64,000 bases of DNA from Channallabes apus (Eukaryota; Chordata; Actinopteri; Siluriformes; Clariidae), in contig CM060121.1 of the NCBI GenBank assembly GCA_030522415.1, positions 10,183,976 through 10,247,975 of the forward strand, in the 5' to 3' direction. Shown here in pieces: positions 35,141-48,233 of the stretch. The notes beneath the pieces were generated by a model that saw nothing but the letters and a program-made list of their open reading frames with translations, did no database searches and was not told the DNA's origin. Position 1 is the stretch's first letter, and each line of letters opens with the position of its first letter. The translations under genes and the position numbers were made by a program.

Positions 35141-35841
35141 GGGTTTGACATTAACGTTTTTGCTCACTGGCCAATGTGGCTAGTGGATTTCCGGAGTCAC
35201 TAGCCATTCAGCCTTTTTACTAGCCACAATTTTGTTATCCGAAAATCGCAGTTTTTTCTTCACCATGATACGTTAATGTTTGTTAGATCTAGATTTATTT
35301 ATAAATGACAGCATACACTGTATCACTATAGTAGTAGTCAAGTATTCAGTCCTGTTAAGAAGCTCCCAATGTAAAAACATGCAAACATGAACAGTATATT
35401 CTGCTTATTGAACTTAAATTCAAGCCTCTTATCACATGAAATTGAAAAATAACAGATTCAGTACAACTGAACTCATTCTGATATTAAAAATACAGCAACT
35501 CTGAACATTTATCATTTTAATGTTATTATGTGTTCTATTATCAGGTATTCTTATTCATTATGTATTATTATATCAGAATTCTGAGTTAGGACAATGGACT
35601 CTGTTGTCTATCTTGTTGTGTTGACTCTTTATAGTGTGAGGTAATTCAATCACTTGATGAATTTTCTATCATTCAACATGAAATCTAAATAGATTTTAAT
35701 AGTGATTACTTTTTTTTATATAATCAGTAAATAACCTGCGAAAGGGGCAAACATTCTCATCCTGTTGAGAAGCAATAGCCCTTTAAGGAAATGATACACA
35801 CACCAAAAAGGAACTAAAAGTGTGTGTGTGTGTGTGTGACT
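35141..35841. mobile_element. Probable DNA-transposon left part
   Basis: It begins gggtttgacattaacgtttt and contains repeated ctagcca/tggctagtg phrases. Those phrases recur at about 36453 and at 55902-55930, suggesting one element family interrupted by later insertions. No coding capacity. The remainder to 35841 is AT-rich with nothing recognisable. Confidence 0.4.
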
Positions 35842-36280
35842 TAGTGATGGGAAGTCATTTTAGTGACTCGGTTCTTTGAATCTCGTTCATCAAAATGAAT
35901 GAATCTTTTTTTGAGTCATTTCGTTCATTTGATCAGAAATAAATTAAAATGTTGCGTTTTCAATAAAAATACCCCCAACACGTCTACATACACACATTTT
36001 GGCTATAGTCCCAGTTATGAAAATATTACAATGCAATTAAGGACACATTATAATAAACAGAATGAGTAACTCACCATCATATCTTCCAGTCGTTCTTTTG
36101 GATCTATTGCACTGCATAGCCTCTATGGGAGTCACGTGACAAAAGAACGAACGACTCGAGGTTTTGCGATGTTTTGTACATGCGCGCCCAATAGAAAATT
36201 AACTAATCACTCTCCGAGATACTCGTTCATCTGAGTCATGTTAAAGAGACGTTCAAAAATAACGAATCATTCATAAACGA
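35842..36280. mobile_element. hAT-2 element, copy a (right end lost)
   Basis: Starts tagtgatgggaagtc and shares phrases with copy b at 47708-48225 (gactcggttctttgaatctc, tttcaataaaa, gtcacgtgacaaa, gaacgaacgactcg). The right terminus is not recognisable. Confidence 0.65.
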
Positions 36281-36364
36281 CCCGTGTGTGCAATGCATGT
36301 GCAAAGAGAGGCTTTAAATGTCCTCATTACATTCATGCGCGTTTTATGCGCGTAATATTACGTT

Positions 36365-36469
36365 GCAATGCGTTTATTATATCAGATGCCTTTAGAGAAA
36401 ACTACAACAAAAATATATTGTTATACCAAAGAATAAACTACCCGCCAAAGTGGCTAGTGAGACTAAAGT

Positions 36470-36472
<3 letters not shown>
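36365..36472. repeat. Dispersed repeat module shared with 55622-55930
   Basis: The run gcgtttattatatcagatg, gcctttagagaaaactacaa, caaaaatatattgtt, ataccaaagaataaactacc and gtggctagtgagactaaagt is shared nearly verbatim with 55622-55683 plus 55879-55930. The latter has about 195 extra bp in the middle. The element is not identified. Confidence 0.75.

Positions 36473-36533
<61 letters not shown>
36473..36533. repeat. (TA)n microsatellite
   Basis: Pure TA tract of about 30 units, directly following the shared repeat module. Confidence 0.95.
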
Positions 36534-36537
<4 letters not shown>

Positions 36538-38888
36538 GTTTTTTCTTTATTTCTATTTCTCACTTAATAAAAAAAAAGTCCTAGCATCTGACCACCACTG
36601 GCCTTTGTTCCTTGGATGGTGGAACTTTCTTGGCCCTGAAGAGACACTGCAGACATGGTAGTGCGTGTTGTAAAAAACTAATAAATACATTGAACCATTT
36701 ATTCTTCTGCCAGAAAGAACAATTCACAAAGTTTATTAGGAACATACAAATGTTCCTTGACTGTACATCAGCCAGTGAAGCGCAGAATACCCCTCTTGGG
36801 CACCACTCTATTGTTGGAATTTGGATTCAACAGAAAACTTTACTTATTTTTTTTGTCTTTAAAAAAGCCATAGTTACTTTTGTGTAAAGTGTGCTTGGGG
36901 TCATTGCACATCTGAAGCTCTGCACTTTGCAGTTGGCCAAATCTAAGCAAATAATATACACTTCAGAACTCTGTCAGCAGTCACATCATTAATAAATGCA
37001 CCAGTTCCACAGGCAGCCATCCATGCTCATGCACCAAGATGAGGTGAAATGCTTCATGAGCAATTCTTTTCATACTCTTTTCTTTCATTTAAAGTTGATC
37101 CTTTTCTCTTCTGTCCATACTGTATGATTCTGTTCCAGATTTGTTTAGGTTATCATCTAGTCTTGTTTATTTGAGATTTATATACAGTAAATGGTTCACA
37201 TCTTGTGATATCTTCTGCATGTATGCTGGTGAAGACTTCTCATGGGTGTTGACTTTGACACAGATATACCTCCCTTCAGAAAGTTGTTTTTGGTCTAGGC
37301 AATTTTTGTGTATGGTTCATCCATGGATGAAAGGAGAATTATTTTCCTTGCTGACAAATGCCTGGAATGGACATGTGTGGTTCTTTTGTTGATTTGGCCA
37401 CACCTAATGTTTTGCTCTCTCTTTGATGTTTTTTTTCCCGCCTTTTTGTAGCAATGGCTCTTTAGACTGATTTTTAGGCTTATATTCAGAAATAATAGTA
37501 ACAGATTTCAAATGCCGTGCTAGAAATCAACTCTAGCGCATTTACGTGCTTCCTGGTAAGTAGAATAATGTGGGACTAATACACACCTGGTCATGGAATT
37601 GTACAAAATGTATACAGGACAAATGTCCTTAATTACCTTCATCAGTCAAATACTCATCATCAGCTGTGCAAGAAAGCTCTTGGATATCCAAATAATGAAC
37701 AAAGCATGGGCTGCTCAAATCATGAACCATACTAATCTCCTAATGCAGGCTTTAGCCAAATCCAATCCTAAGGCTTTCACAGAGCCTGTCTTTTGTCTCG
37801 CTAAATACACAGAGTTTGTTTCCAGAGACAGTTAATGTAATTTAAGGACTTTTATTTTCTTCTGTACTCCTAAATATTCATCCTACTCTCTACCTCTGAC
37901 CGGATCCCACTAGACGATAATTTATCACTTTTTCTTATGTGACAAGTACAAAGTCCTACTCCTTTGACCTAGTGGGAGCTCTTTATGTAAGATTAGATGG
38001 CCCAATTGACTCATCGTATGCTTTGGTTCACTTAGCACAAAGCACAAATTCATGCTGCATTTGTCTCTTCAAACATTTTATTTACTTTTAAAGGCTTAGT
38101 ATTGACAGAGGATTTGATGAGTCAGAAGAATGTCCATCCCAGACAAAGTAAATGGACAAAGATCACTTCCTGGCTTTTTACTGTGTTCTGGAATGTACTC
38201 CTACTCCACTCACCCCTCCAACACAGGTCAGACAGGCACATCTGGAGCACATGGAGAGCAGGCAAATATATATATATAAAAACAAAAAACCTCCCTGCAC
38301 TTTGTCAGTCAACCGGAAATTCTCCAACATTAGCAAAATGGTAAAAAGCATCTTATCTTACTGGGGCTAAAAAAAACTTTCAAAAATGAGAAAAAAAATT
38401 TTTACTCTAGTAATTTGAAAGAATCAATCAATATTGAGGATCAATACTACAGTAGTTATTGCAAGATGGCTTGCCAGGACTCTACTAATGAGAATCTACA
38501 AATGAGGCAATAAATAAATAATACAGTTAAATAAATATACATTTCAATAATACATTAATATATCATAATTATTTTTTTTTTCTTTATTACAGCAACATAT
38601 AGGTAACAGTACTGCATACTACAGTATATGCTTGTTCTAACAACAAAGAAAGGAATGAAGAGGGGAAAAAATGTGTGTGCATTTCAGAAACTAAGGGAAT
38701 AGTACAGTATGGTGACAGCACTTATCTCCCTAAGAGGTTGTTTTTCACTTGGCCTGAATACCCAAGTCCACACCCAGGACAGATTCTGGGCTTGTTTGGG
38801 GGAGGGGGCTCATAATCACAGGTTTGTGTTCTCATACATTTATGGTTTTTAATCCTGGATTGATTGTGTAATTCCATGTTTTATGCAT
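36534..38888. other. Unannotated intron-like sequence
   Basis: No gene recognised. Footprint motifs near 37119, 37182, 38449, 38621 and 38702. The ORFs here lack recognisable domains. Confidence 0.45.
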
Positions 38889-39796
38889 TATCCAAATCAA
38901 AAACCAAATTAAACCAGCTCTCTGTTCCTAGCTCTATCTGTCACTGGATCACCAGCTTTCTGACAGACAGGCAGCAGCTAGTGAAACTGGGAAAATTCAT
39001 ATCCAACAGTCACACCACCAATACTGGAGCCCCTCAGGGATGCGTTCTCTCCCCACTGCTCTTCTCCATCTACACCAACGACTGCACCTCCACAGACCCC
39101 ACTGTCAAGCTCCTGAAATTTGCAGATGACACTACAATCATCGGCCTCATCCAGGACGGTGACGAGTCTGCATACAGAAGGGAGGTCAAGCAGTTGGCTG
39201 TCTGGTGCAGTCACAACAACCTGGAGCTAAACACGCTCAAAACAGTGGAGATGATCGTGGACTTCAGGAGAAACCCACCTGCACTTCCCCCACTCACCAT
39301 CATGAACAGCACTGTGACGGCAGTGGAGTCATTCCGGTTCCTGGGCACGACCATCTCTCAGGACCTGAAGTGGGACATTCACATTGACTCCATTGTTAAA
39401 AAGGCCCACCAGAGGTTGTATTTCCTTCGCCAGCTGAAGAAATTCAACCTGCCACAGGAGCTGCTCACACAGTTCTACTCAGCCGTCATTGAATCCGTCC
39501 TGTGCACTTCAATAACTGTCTGGTTTGGCTCAGCTACAAAAGCAGACATCAGAAGACTACAAAGGACGGTTCGGACTGCTGAAAGAATTATTGGCACTCC
39601 CCTGCCCACGCTGCAAGAACTGTATATATCCAGAGTGAAGAAAAGGGCACGGAATATCACTTTGGACCCCTCACACCCAAGCCACCTTCTTTTTGAACTT
39701 TTGCCATCAGGTCGACGCTACAGAGCACCGAACACCAGGACAGTCAGGCATAAGAACAGTTTTTTCCCCCAGGCAATCTACCTCCTTAACAGATAA
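38864..39796 (+). pseudogene. LINE reverse transcriptase C-terminal part
   Basis: Open for 310 codons, of which the retrotransposon part starts near 38889. Motifs are WITSFLTDRQQLVKLG, TGAPQGCVLSPLLFSIYTND, the catalytic KFADDTTIIGLI (FADD box), and a thumb/connection region ending RRYRAPNTRTVRHKNSFFPQ. The endonuclease, the N-terminal RT fingers and any ORF1 are missing, so it cannot act alone. The FADD box and tail fit the Rex1/CR1 group; the exact clade is not certain. Confidence 0.85.
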
Positions 39797-39939
39797 ACAT
39801 CATTCAAACGGTCAATAAATATATGTGCAATATTGTGTACAACACCACTGTGCAATATACTGTATAATACCACAGACTTCAGATATTGATGTAACTTATT
39901 TAAAAGTATCTCACATCGTACTCCATTTGATGTCAACCA

Positions 39940-39974
<35 letters not shown>

Positions 39975-40103
39975 GCGTCATGCTGTTTTTGTCTTGTCAT
40001 TTGTATTTTTTGTTCTGGAAGCTCCGTCACTAAAACAAATTCCTTGTACGTGCAAGCGTACTTGGCAATAAAACTCTTTCTGATTCTGATTCTGATTCTG
40101 AAA
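38889..40103 (+). mobile_element. 5'-truncated Rex1/CR1-like LINE
   Basis: Reverse-transcriptase ORF followed by a 3'UTR and a (TTCTGA)n tail at about 40078-40103. A poly-T run at 39946-39974 lies within the 3'UTR. The element is truncated in the RT domain, and the sense frame is intact to its stop at 39796, suggesting fairly recent insertion. Confidence 0.85.
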
Positions 40104-40362
40104 AACCAAATCAAAACCAAAGTTGTTGTTTTTTTTACATGGATATGTATATATGTATTTTTTAATATATATAAGCGATATACAGTAGGATCTTATGTCC
40201 ATGGAACAATAAAATCAAAGCAGTTGTCTTCAACATCCTGCGTAATTTTGAGAAGAAACATGTTCATACACTAGATTCGCTTTGCAAAACTCCTGCTATG
40301 ATCACAATATGTGTATGTATTTTCACGTTTTTTTTTTTTATAATTTTTTAAAATTATTATTA

Positions 40363-40732
40363 ATTTAGTCCTGTCCAATTCTTTTTCCCTAATTTAGTCG
40401 TGTCCAATTCCCTCCCGTCACTAGGGGGCTCCCACATTAAGGCTACTACTGTATCACTCAGCCGGGAGGGCTGAAGACTATCACGCGTTTCCTCCGAACC
40501 ACGTGATGCCAGCCGACCGCATCTTTTCGAACTGCTCGAATGGCGTAGAGCCATGCAATTAATGTGGGAGCACGAGTACCTCTCATCCCTCCCCCCTGAG
40601 AGAGCTCGGCCAATTTAGCTCTCTCGAGGCCTCCGGCTGTGAGAGGAAAACAGCATCACCCGGGGTTCTAACCTGCGATCTCCGGGTGATAGGGCGAGCG
40701 CTTTAACCTCCTGCGCCACTCGGAGGCGTATA
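40363..40732 (-). mobile_element. SINE-C, tRNA-derived
   Basis: On the minus strand the head reads ccgagtggcgcaggaggtta (A box) with ggttagaacccc (B box), then a body including gagctctctcagggg. It ends with gaattggacacgac and an AT tail. A second copy lies at 54712-55088. The middle contains TACTGTA at 40447-40453, whereas copy 2 reads tactaccactcag there. Confidence 0.75.
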
Positions 40733-40853
40733 TTCACGTTTTTATGCATAAAATGAGCTTTAGCGATTTTTTTCTTTAGCGACTGCAGTTTCCTAGTGGT
40801 AAAAAGTGTAATAGACATTACGAGGAGGTTTTATTCCATTAACTTAAACTCCC

Positions 40854-41176
40854 TCACTTACTCACAGTCTATACCACTTTATCCTGTATACAGCGTCATG
40901 GGGGGCCTGGAGCCTATCCAAGGAGACCCAGGAGGTTAAGAGGCAGGGTACACCCTGGACAGGGTGCCAATCAATTACAGGGCACACACACATTCACATA
41001 CCACGATTAATTTAGGAACTCCAAATAGCCTAATCTGCATGTCTTTGGACTGTGAAAGTAAACGGAGTACCTGGAGGAAACCCACCAAGCACAAGGAGAA
41101 CATGTAAACTGCATGCACACAGACGCAACGCGGGAATTGAAAGAGTCACTAACCACTAAGTCACCATGCTGCCCAT
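40854..41176 (-). mobile_element. Old SINE-A copy
   Basis: Diverged minus-strand SINE-A (ctataccactttatcctgta, ggcagggtacaccctggaca, ggaggaaacccaccaagcac) with an eroded tRNA-like head. No target duplication recognised. Confidence 0.8.
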
Positions 41177-41482
41177 TAACTTATAATCAAACAGAATATA
41201 ACTGAAAGAGTAATTACTGATATATGTGCAGTGCAGACAGTTTTGTGGAAGAGGGAATGTTCTTAGGAACCACTGGAAACTCTATGCTGAAAGAGAGGAT
41301 GGATTATCCATTGATTTTGAGCACCAAGTATTTGATCTCTATTCATGGACATTAGGCCATATTTAGAGATGCATTTCTGGCATTTCCTAAGTAAGCTTTG
41401 TTGAATAGTAAAACATCTTCTAAATGTAATTAGAAAATTAATTAGAAAATTGTAAAATTTGAATTACTGTATGGCATTAAAA

Positions 41483-41539
<57 letters not shown>

Positions 41540-42436
41540 TCATCCTTTTTAATATTGTATTTACTTTACAACTCACAAAACAGCCCCAACTAATTTTTAT
41601 TAACTGTACTTCACTGATCTTTTTACTTGTATCTGATTACAGTTTTTTTTTCTTTTTAAAGGGAAGTTTTTCACCATATATGGAGATTTATATAGAGATT
41701 ATAAAAGTGGCAGAGGCTGCATATGAGCACATCACTATAGAATGTTTTGGATTTATCTATGGTCTTTGCTTATAGCTGTGTTAATTTGTGATAAATACAA
41801 ATTTTCTTGGTACTTAAATCATGAATTTAGACCCCCCCCCCCCCTTTTCTTCTATGCATTCATTGATAAATGAGACCCCAGACATGGAAGCTGCACATAG
41901 AGTAATGTTAATTAATGATTTAAATTTTGTGACGACAGCAAAGGCCAGATCTGAGATTTTGAGTCCTTCTGCCAAACGTACTGTAAGTCAACATGTTTTG
42001 GTCGCCAGTAAACCTAAATGTCTAGACTTAAATAGTACTAACACAAGGTCATAAATTATAGTAAGAGCCAGGTGGCTAGTTAAATACATTAATATGGGCT
42101 AAAGGAAAAAAAGTATTATTATCCTCTTCTACCAAAGTTCCTAATGCAGCAGATCATGTCTAACACAACTGGTATAGTAGTTTATACTATGAGCTAGGCT
42201 TATGGCGAAAAAAGACAAATAAGTACAGCAATACCGAACCACTTAACATTTAACATAATAACAATCAACTGTCTAATGGATGACAAGTGTCTGTGGATTT
42301 AGTTGCTTTCTAAAAGATTTTACACTTTGTTGTACTGTAGATCTAAGATTTAAGTCTAAAATATAGATCTACAACAAAGTCAAATATTTTAGTTTTTCTT
42401 TTTTGGCATTTTTCCCCTTTCTTTCAATGATGTATG
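41177..42436. other. Unannotated sequence with (CT)n-(CA)n tract
   Basis: No gene recognised. A compound (CT)n-(CA)n microsatellite lies at about 41487-41541, a poly-C run at 41833-41845, and TACTGTA sites near 41466, 41978 and 42334. Confidence 0.5.
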
Positions 42437-42449
42437 TCATATTTATATT

Positions 42450-42750
42450 CATTCATTCATTAATTTTCTATACCGCTTAATCCTGTGTTCAGGGTCGCGG
42501 GGGACCTGGAGCCTATCCCAGGAGACTTCGGGCACTAGGCGGGGTACACCCTGGACAGGGTGCCAATCCATCGCAGGGCACACACACATACACACACTCA
42601 TACACCCAATCACACACTACGGGCAATTTTAGGAATGGCAATTAGCCTAACCTGCATATCTTTGGACTGTGGGAGGAAACCGGAGTACCCGGAGGAAACC
42701 CACCAAACACGGGGAGAACATGCAAACTCCATGCACACAGAGACGGGAAT
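42450..42750 (-). mobile_element. SINE-A, 5'-truncated copy with target duplication
   Basis: A young minus-strand SINE-A that ends at gacgggaat, so it lacks the tRNA-like head with both pol III boxes. It is still flanked by a perfect 13-bp duplication TCATATTTATATT (42437-42449 and 42751-42763). The truncation therefore occurred during insertion, not by later deletion. Confidence 0.9.
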
Positions 42751-42939
42751 TCATATTTATATTTTCTGCTAAAATTATTTGCATCATCCCAAACAAATCT
42801 AGTATGTATGTAATGTATGTACATTAATCAATCATTATATTAAAATTACCTGCCAATATTGTACCCCACAGCAAAACAGTTTTGACCCATCAAGGCATAG
42901 CATAAACAAGACCTGTGAAGGTGTGCTGTGGTTACGTAG

Positions 42940-43370
42940 TTATTTTGTAGTTTATGAGGTGGGGCCGCCATGGATCAGATTTCTGTCCAACATTTCCAAC
43001 AGATGTTTGATGGGATTTAACTTTAGGGAGTTTAAAGCAACAACTTGACCTTTTAGTCATGTTCCCCAAACTATTCCTGAACAGTTTTTGCAGTGTGGCA
43101 AGGCACATTATCCTGCTAAAAAAGGTCACTGCCATCAGGGAATACCCGTGCTGTACTTGGTAACAACATTCCTGTTGGTAGTACAGTACTTGTCAAAGCA
43201 ACATCCACATGAATGCCACATGAACATTTCCCAGAGCATCTCATTACTACCTCCAATGTTTTTTTCTTCTTAAATGCATCATGGTGCCATCTCTTGCCCA
43301 GGGAATCAAACCACATGTACTCTCCCATCCACGTCATGTAAAAGAATCTTTTTTGCATCATTTTTCATCG
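42940..43370 (-). pseudogene. Tc1-like transposase relic
   Basis: Antisense phrases gaggtggggccgccatggat, tgcagtgtggcaaggcacat, tgccatcagggaatacccgt and aacatccacatgaatgccac match the order of a widespread fish Tc1-like element (same family as 61552-61955). TACAGTA at 43182-43188 adds 5 bp within ggtagtacttgtcaaag. Confidence 0.65.
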
Positions 43371-43519
43371 CTCCCTGGTTCAGTTCTTATTATCATGTTT
43401 TAAATTCTATTAAATTTACAAAGGGTATTAGCTTATTTACATACTGTATATATTTTAACAACAGGTATTGTCACAACAGCAGTAGCCACCCAGCCTTATC
43501 AGTTTGTCCCTAATCAGAA

Positions 43520-43635
43520 AGCCGGAGTTGACGGTGGCGTAGAACAGCTCCCTGAGATGATAATAGGAAGAAACCTTGAGATGAACCAGACTCAAAAGTG
43601 AACCCATCCTCATTTGGGTGATACCAGATAGCATG
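43520..43635 (-). mobile_element. L2-type LINE 3'UTR fragment
   Basis: cagctccctgagatgataat, aagaaaccttgagatgaacc and gaacccatcctcatttggg are the reverse complement of the 3'UTR of the LINE at 17925-20163. Confidence 0.75.
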
Positions 43636-46187
43636 ACCATAAATAAACACATTCTGTAACTGTGTGCCAGATGGTTGAATGTGTAATCGTTAAACAGGAA
43701 ATGCGTTTCAGTTGACATGAAGTACACTTTATTGAGGTTACCAACTGTTCACAGATGGAGACACTTTTGCCAGTGGTCTGTGGGTACACGGCCACATACA
43801 CACCAAGTTGCCACTCATGATGTATTCTGACAACTTACTATCAAAGTCAGTTATACTTTTTTAAGACATTTGTGCAAAAGTATGTCTACCATGATATTGG
43901 ACCAGATAGGCTAGTTTTCATTCCACAGATGGATCAGGGAGCTCTGGGTGTCCAACACTGCCAAAGTCATGAAAAAAAAAACTTCTGTATCCTTTTTTCC
44001 TGCTTTCATCCTATCACTTTTGAAAACTGGCTAGTACATCGCATCCTTTTATGTAAAGACATAATCAATATTATTCGTTTGAGCTTTGTAAAACAATGGC
44101 AGCCATTCCTAAAAATTTTTTGTAAAACCCTTAAATTAAAACTGAAAGTCAATATTTAAATCACATCTTTGATTGCTTTATTTTAAATCCATTGTGGTGG
44201 TATACCGAATAAATTAAATGAGTCTTTCAAGGGAGACATGTGCCCTGTGTTCTGTGAACGTTTGGTCAAATTCCCCTGAATGGTTTAGCTGGAGTTGTGG
44301 ATAGAATGAAGGTATGACGATGGACGCTAATGCGGGTAGTGATCCCGATGTGCTCTCAATGCTTTGCAGGCAGGTAACACAAAAATTTAGTCGCTGTCCA
44401 AATACTTATGTACCAGTCAACATGTTGCTATTTTAATATCTACCCCCCACATTGTTTTACTCTGTGAATGTATTCCTATAAAGAGCCATGATTACTGTAT
44501 GTCTGAAATGTCATTAAAGAGAGTCCGCAGGCTAACGACAAATTGAACTCAGCGGCAAATGAGGATAACATCAACCAGTCTTAGAATTAACCAGTCACGC
44601 TCAACCAGTCTTGTAGAACAGCGAGACAAATGGAAACTCTAATTGGATATCTAAACGGTGGCGAACAGCTGATTCAGCGTTGCAGATGTGATTTCTTTGG
44701 ATTCAGCCTGTTTACAGGAACCCATTTCAACATACACGCTAACACACACTGGAATGAATCCCACATTTAGGAGAAAGATGTGACCATGCTGAGTTTGCGA
44801 ATGAGTAAGCGGTAACCCAAATGTGGCCCATGTTGCCTTGCTCATATCTTGAAAAGGTTTTCCATGTTATCTGAGATTTCTCTATGCCTTATATTCAACA
44901 CCACAGCATATACATTATAATTAATCAAAACTGACTTTGAAGATTGAATCTTACAGATTGTTACATAATCCTGTGTCCATAAGTATTTGGACAGCTACAT
45001 TTTTTTTTTTTTTTAAATTTCTTTATTTATTGAAGCAATCATGATGATTGAAAAGTTAACCTATTTGTTAACAAATTAAAGAATTGTTTTAACACTTAGA
45101 TGCCTGATGTCTGGAAACCATGTACATCATAAAAAACCCTTTGAGATGTTCTGCCAGGTCTTTACTGCAGCTGCCATTAGTTGCTGTTCGTTTGTCTCTC
45201 TGTCTTCGGTTTTGTCTTGATTTGAGGTCAGGTGACAGCCATTCATAAGAATAAAATTTTTAAAGAAACATTTGGCTTGTTTTTGCAGTGTGTTTTAAGT
45301 AATTATTAATATTTATTGTGAAGCCCTGTCCTAACAAAATTAACTTTAAAAAGTAAGGACAAAAACAGTGAGTAAACGGATAAATGCAACAAACAGTAGT
45401 AAAGCTTCGCTATGTGAATCGCTACAACAATAACTTAAAGTTAAATACATTTTATTCTTTAGCAACATTTGCTACGCCATGTTTTTTTATTTTTATTATT
45501 GTTTATTTACTATATTTATTTAATATTTGTCTGATTGTTTTCAAAAAGCAGTCCTTACCAATCACGTGGTTCCCTCTTACGTTTTAGTCCCTACTTAGTG
45601 ACTACTTATTCAGATTCGGGCACCACAGACATGTACTGTACAGCTGTACATTTAGAACAGACAGCTATGAAATGTCACACTTTACTGCAGTTCTTCTCCC
45701 ACATTGATTACATACACATTTACGTATAGCCTTGACTTTTATATTATATGAAGTCAGCATAGGTCAGATATAATTTAATCAGTAATTATGGTGCATAAAA
45801 AAAACACTTTTTCTTCCCATACACAAATACAGCAGACAAATGTCATTTCATGTGGCTACTTCTGTTCAAAACGTAAAAAGAAAAAGAAACAGAAAAAAAA
45901 ATTCATCCTGTTTTTCCTGAGTCTTTGTTTTGTTGAAAACATGTTTACTTACAATGTTATGTTGAATGTTCTGATTTCAGATAATAAAGGGTTTAAAAAA
46001 ATAATGCACGTTATACAACTATAATTTCTGACTCTGTAATCTGAGGCATTCCAGCAGTGGAGATATAAAGCAGAACAGCACTGCGAAGTTTCGCTATACA
46101 GGTATGTATCAGTCTGTTTCACAGGTGTACTTACAGTACAATCGTTAATTACACTAAATGAACACACACCTTATAACATTATGTGAC
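43636..46187. other. Unannotated sequence with Tc1-terminus motifs
   Basis: No gene recognised. gctgtccaaatacttatg at about 44394 and its reverse complement cataagtatttggacagc at about 44977 resemble Tc1 termini pointing away from each other. Footprint motifs near 44494, 45635 and 46132. Confidence 0.4.
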
Positions 46188-46195
46188 CTTAAACA

Positions 46196-46657
46196 CAGAG
46201 GTGGAAAGAGTAATAAAATTTTGTACTCAAGTACAAGTACTGTTACTTCAGTAAAACTTTACTTAAGTACAAGTAAAGTTACCATTATAAAAATCTACTA
46301 AAGTAAAAGTAAAAAGTAGCTCATTAAAAAATGTACTCAGAGTAAAAGTTACCGAGTTACTTTTTAATTTTTTTAACAGCGGGGGTGGGATGAGGCATTC
46401 TAGCGTAGTTCAAAAAAGATGAGCAGATATAAATCTCAAACTAGTTGTTTTTAACTGAAGGAGCACCTTTGCATAATAAAGCTGTTGTCTTTGTTGTGCT
46501 TGAAAATCAAAGTGGTCACTTAAATATGGTGTTACGTCCCAGTCTAGGGCCAAACAGCAAAAGAATGGTTCAGGGTTCTATTTTAAACTGTATGGCAATG
46601 GTGGCATATGGCAGAAAGAACTAGATCCAATCATTAACTGATGAAATAATGAGGTTT

Positions 46658-46705
<48 letters not shown>

Positions 46706-47404
46706 ACACAACAGGAGGAGGATCAGATTCAGGATGGACCCAGGCCAAAATAATAAACAAAATGGTATTTATATTTAGTAGCTAGATTACCTGCAAAAAA
46801 AAAAAAAAAACACACACACACAAACAAAAATACAGGTACCTTCCCGGACTCCCTAAACCAAAAACAGTGAAATTATCTACAAATATATACAAAGACCAAC
46901 CAAACCAAAGGGACAAAGCAATAATCAAAGTCAATTGGAGGCAAGAAGTTAAAACCGGAATATACAACCAAACATCAAAACGCCAAAATCACAATCTCTT
47001 TCATCTTTCCCGCGTCTTTCTCCGGTTTATACATGGTCGCGCTAGTCGATGACGTCACTCAGGGCGGAAGCGACCGTGTGGAAGGTCAGGTGATGCCGAT
47101 ATCAGAAAACCTGGAGTGGAGTCTGGAGCGGCGCGCGACCAGGACATGATACACACGCGCGGCGCAACGGAGCATTTATACACAGCATAATATTTGTATT
47201 ATTTTATCATTTTCATTCATTTATTTTTTACTCAGTAGCGAATATGATTTAAAATGTAGCGAATTACAATACTTCAAACAAAACGTACTTAAGTAAAAGT
47301 AAAATTACAGATTTTTAAAACTACTTTAAAAAAGTAGAAATACACAAAAAAGCTACTCAATTACAGTAACGCGAGTAAATGTAATTCGTTACTTTCCACC
47401 TCTG
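46196..47404. mobile_element. hAT-1 non-autonomous element, copy b
   Basis: Same termini as copy a (cagaggtggaaagagtaa / ttactttccacctctg) with a different 8-bp target duplication, CTTAAACA (46188-46195 and 47405-47412). It is 1209 bp, with a (CA)n expansion at about 46659-46710 and no SINE insertion. High identity to copy a indicates recent amplification. No transposase. Confidence 0.93.
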
Positions 47405-47707
47405 CTTAAACAACACTTTGTCTCCTAAATCATCCCGAATTGCTTCTGAGCCACCGTGTTGTTCCGTTCATGGCTAACGTGAGGTACAGAACTATATTCT
47501 AACAAATGGCTGAATCCCAAATCCATCTCAAAACCCCTGATCAAGGGCACTACTTGTGTGTGAAACAAGGGTTTATACACCCTAGTTCACTATAGCTTTT
47601 GATTTAACGCTATTTGGGATTGAACCCCAGAGTCCGGAAGTTAAAGTTGAAAGATGATTTTCTACAGCGGAATAAGTGGAAATATAAAGTATTGTAAACC
47701 TTGTAAA

Positions 47708-48225
47708 TAGTGATGGGAAGTTTGAATCATTTAGTGACTCGGGTCTTTGAATCTCGTTCATCAAAATGAACAAATCTTTTTTTTTTTAATCATTTAGTTC
47801 ATTTCGTTCTTTTGATCAGAAAAAAAATAAAATGTTGCATTTTCAATAAAAAGACTCCCAATACGTCTACATACACAAATTTTGGCTATAGTCCCAGTAA
47901 TGATAATATTACAACGCAGCTAAGGACATATACAGTAATAAACAGAATGTGTATCTTCCAGTCTGAGTCGTTCGTTCTTTTGAATCTATTGCACCGCATA
48001 GCGTCTATGGGGGTCACGTGACAAAGGAACGAACGACTCGGAGTAGAAGAGTCATTGAGAAAGAATCGTTCAATTTTGTTTCATGTACTGCACTGCATAG
48101 TGTCTATGGGAGTTATGCGACAAAATTTGCGTTGATTTGCGCATGTGCGCTCAGTAGAAAATGAACGAATCACTCTCCGAGACTACTCGCTCTTCTGAGT
48201 CACGTTCATGAACGCCCCTTCACTA
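47708..48225. mobile_element. hAT-2 element, copy b, with target duplication
   Basis: 518 bp with termini tagtgatggg and cccttcacta, flanked by CTTGTAAA (47700-47707) and CTTGTAAG (48226-48233). This is an 8-bp duplication with one change, fitting hAT. Non-coding. Confidence 0.82.
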
Positions 48226-48233
48226 CTTGTAAG

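Noticed and set aside
40441..40460. SINE-C pair as further proof of a 5-bp insertion
   Set aside because: The copy at 54712 also differs by a 3-bp block at this point, so the net length change is 2 bp and the alignment is ambiguous.
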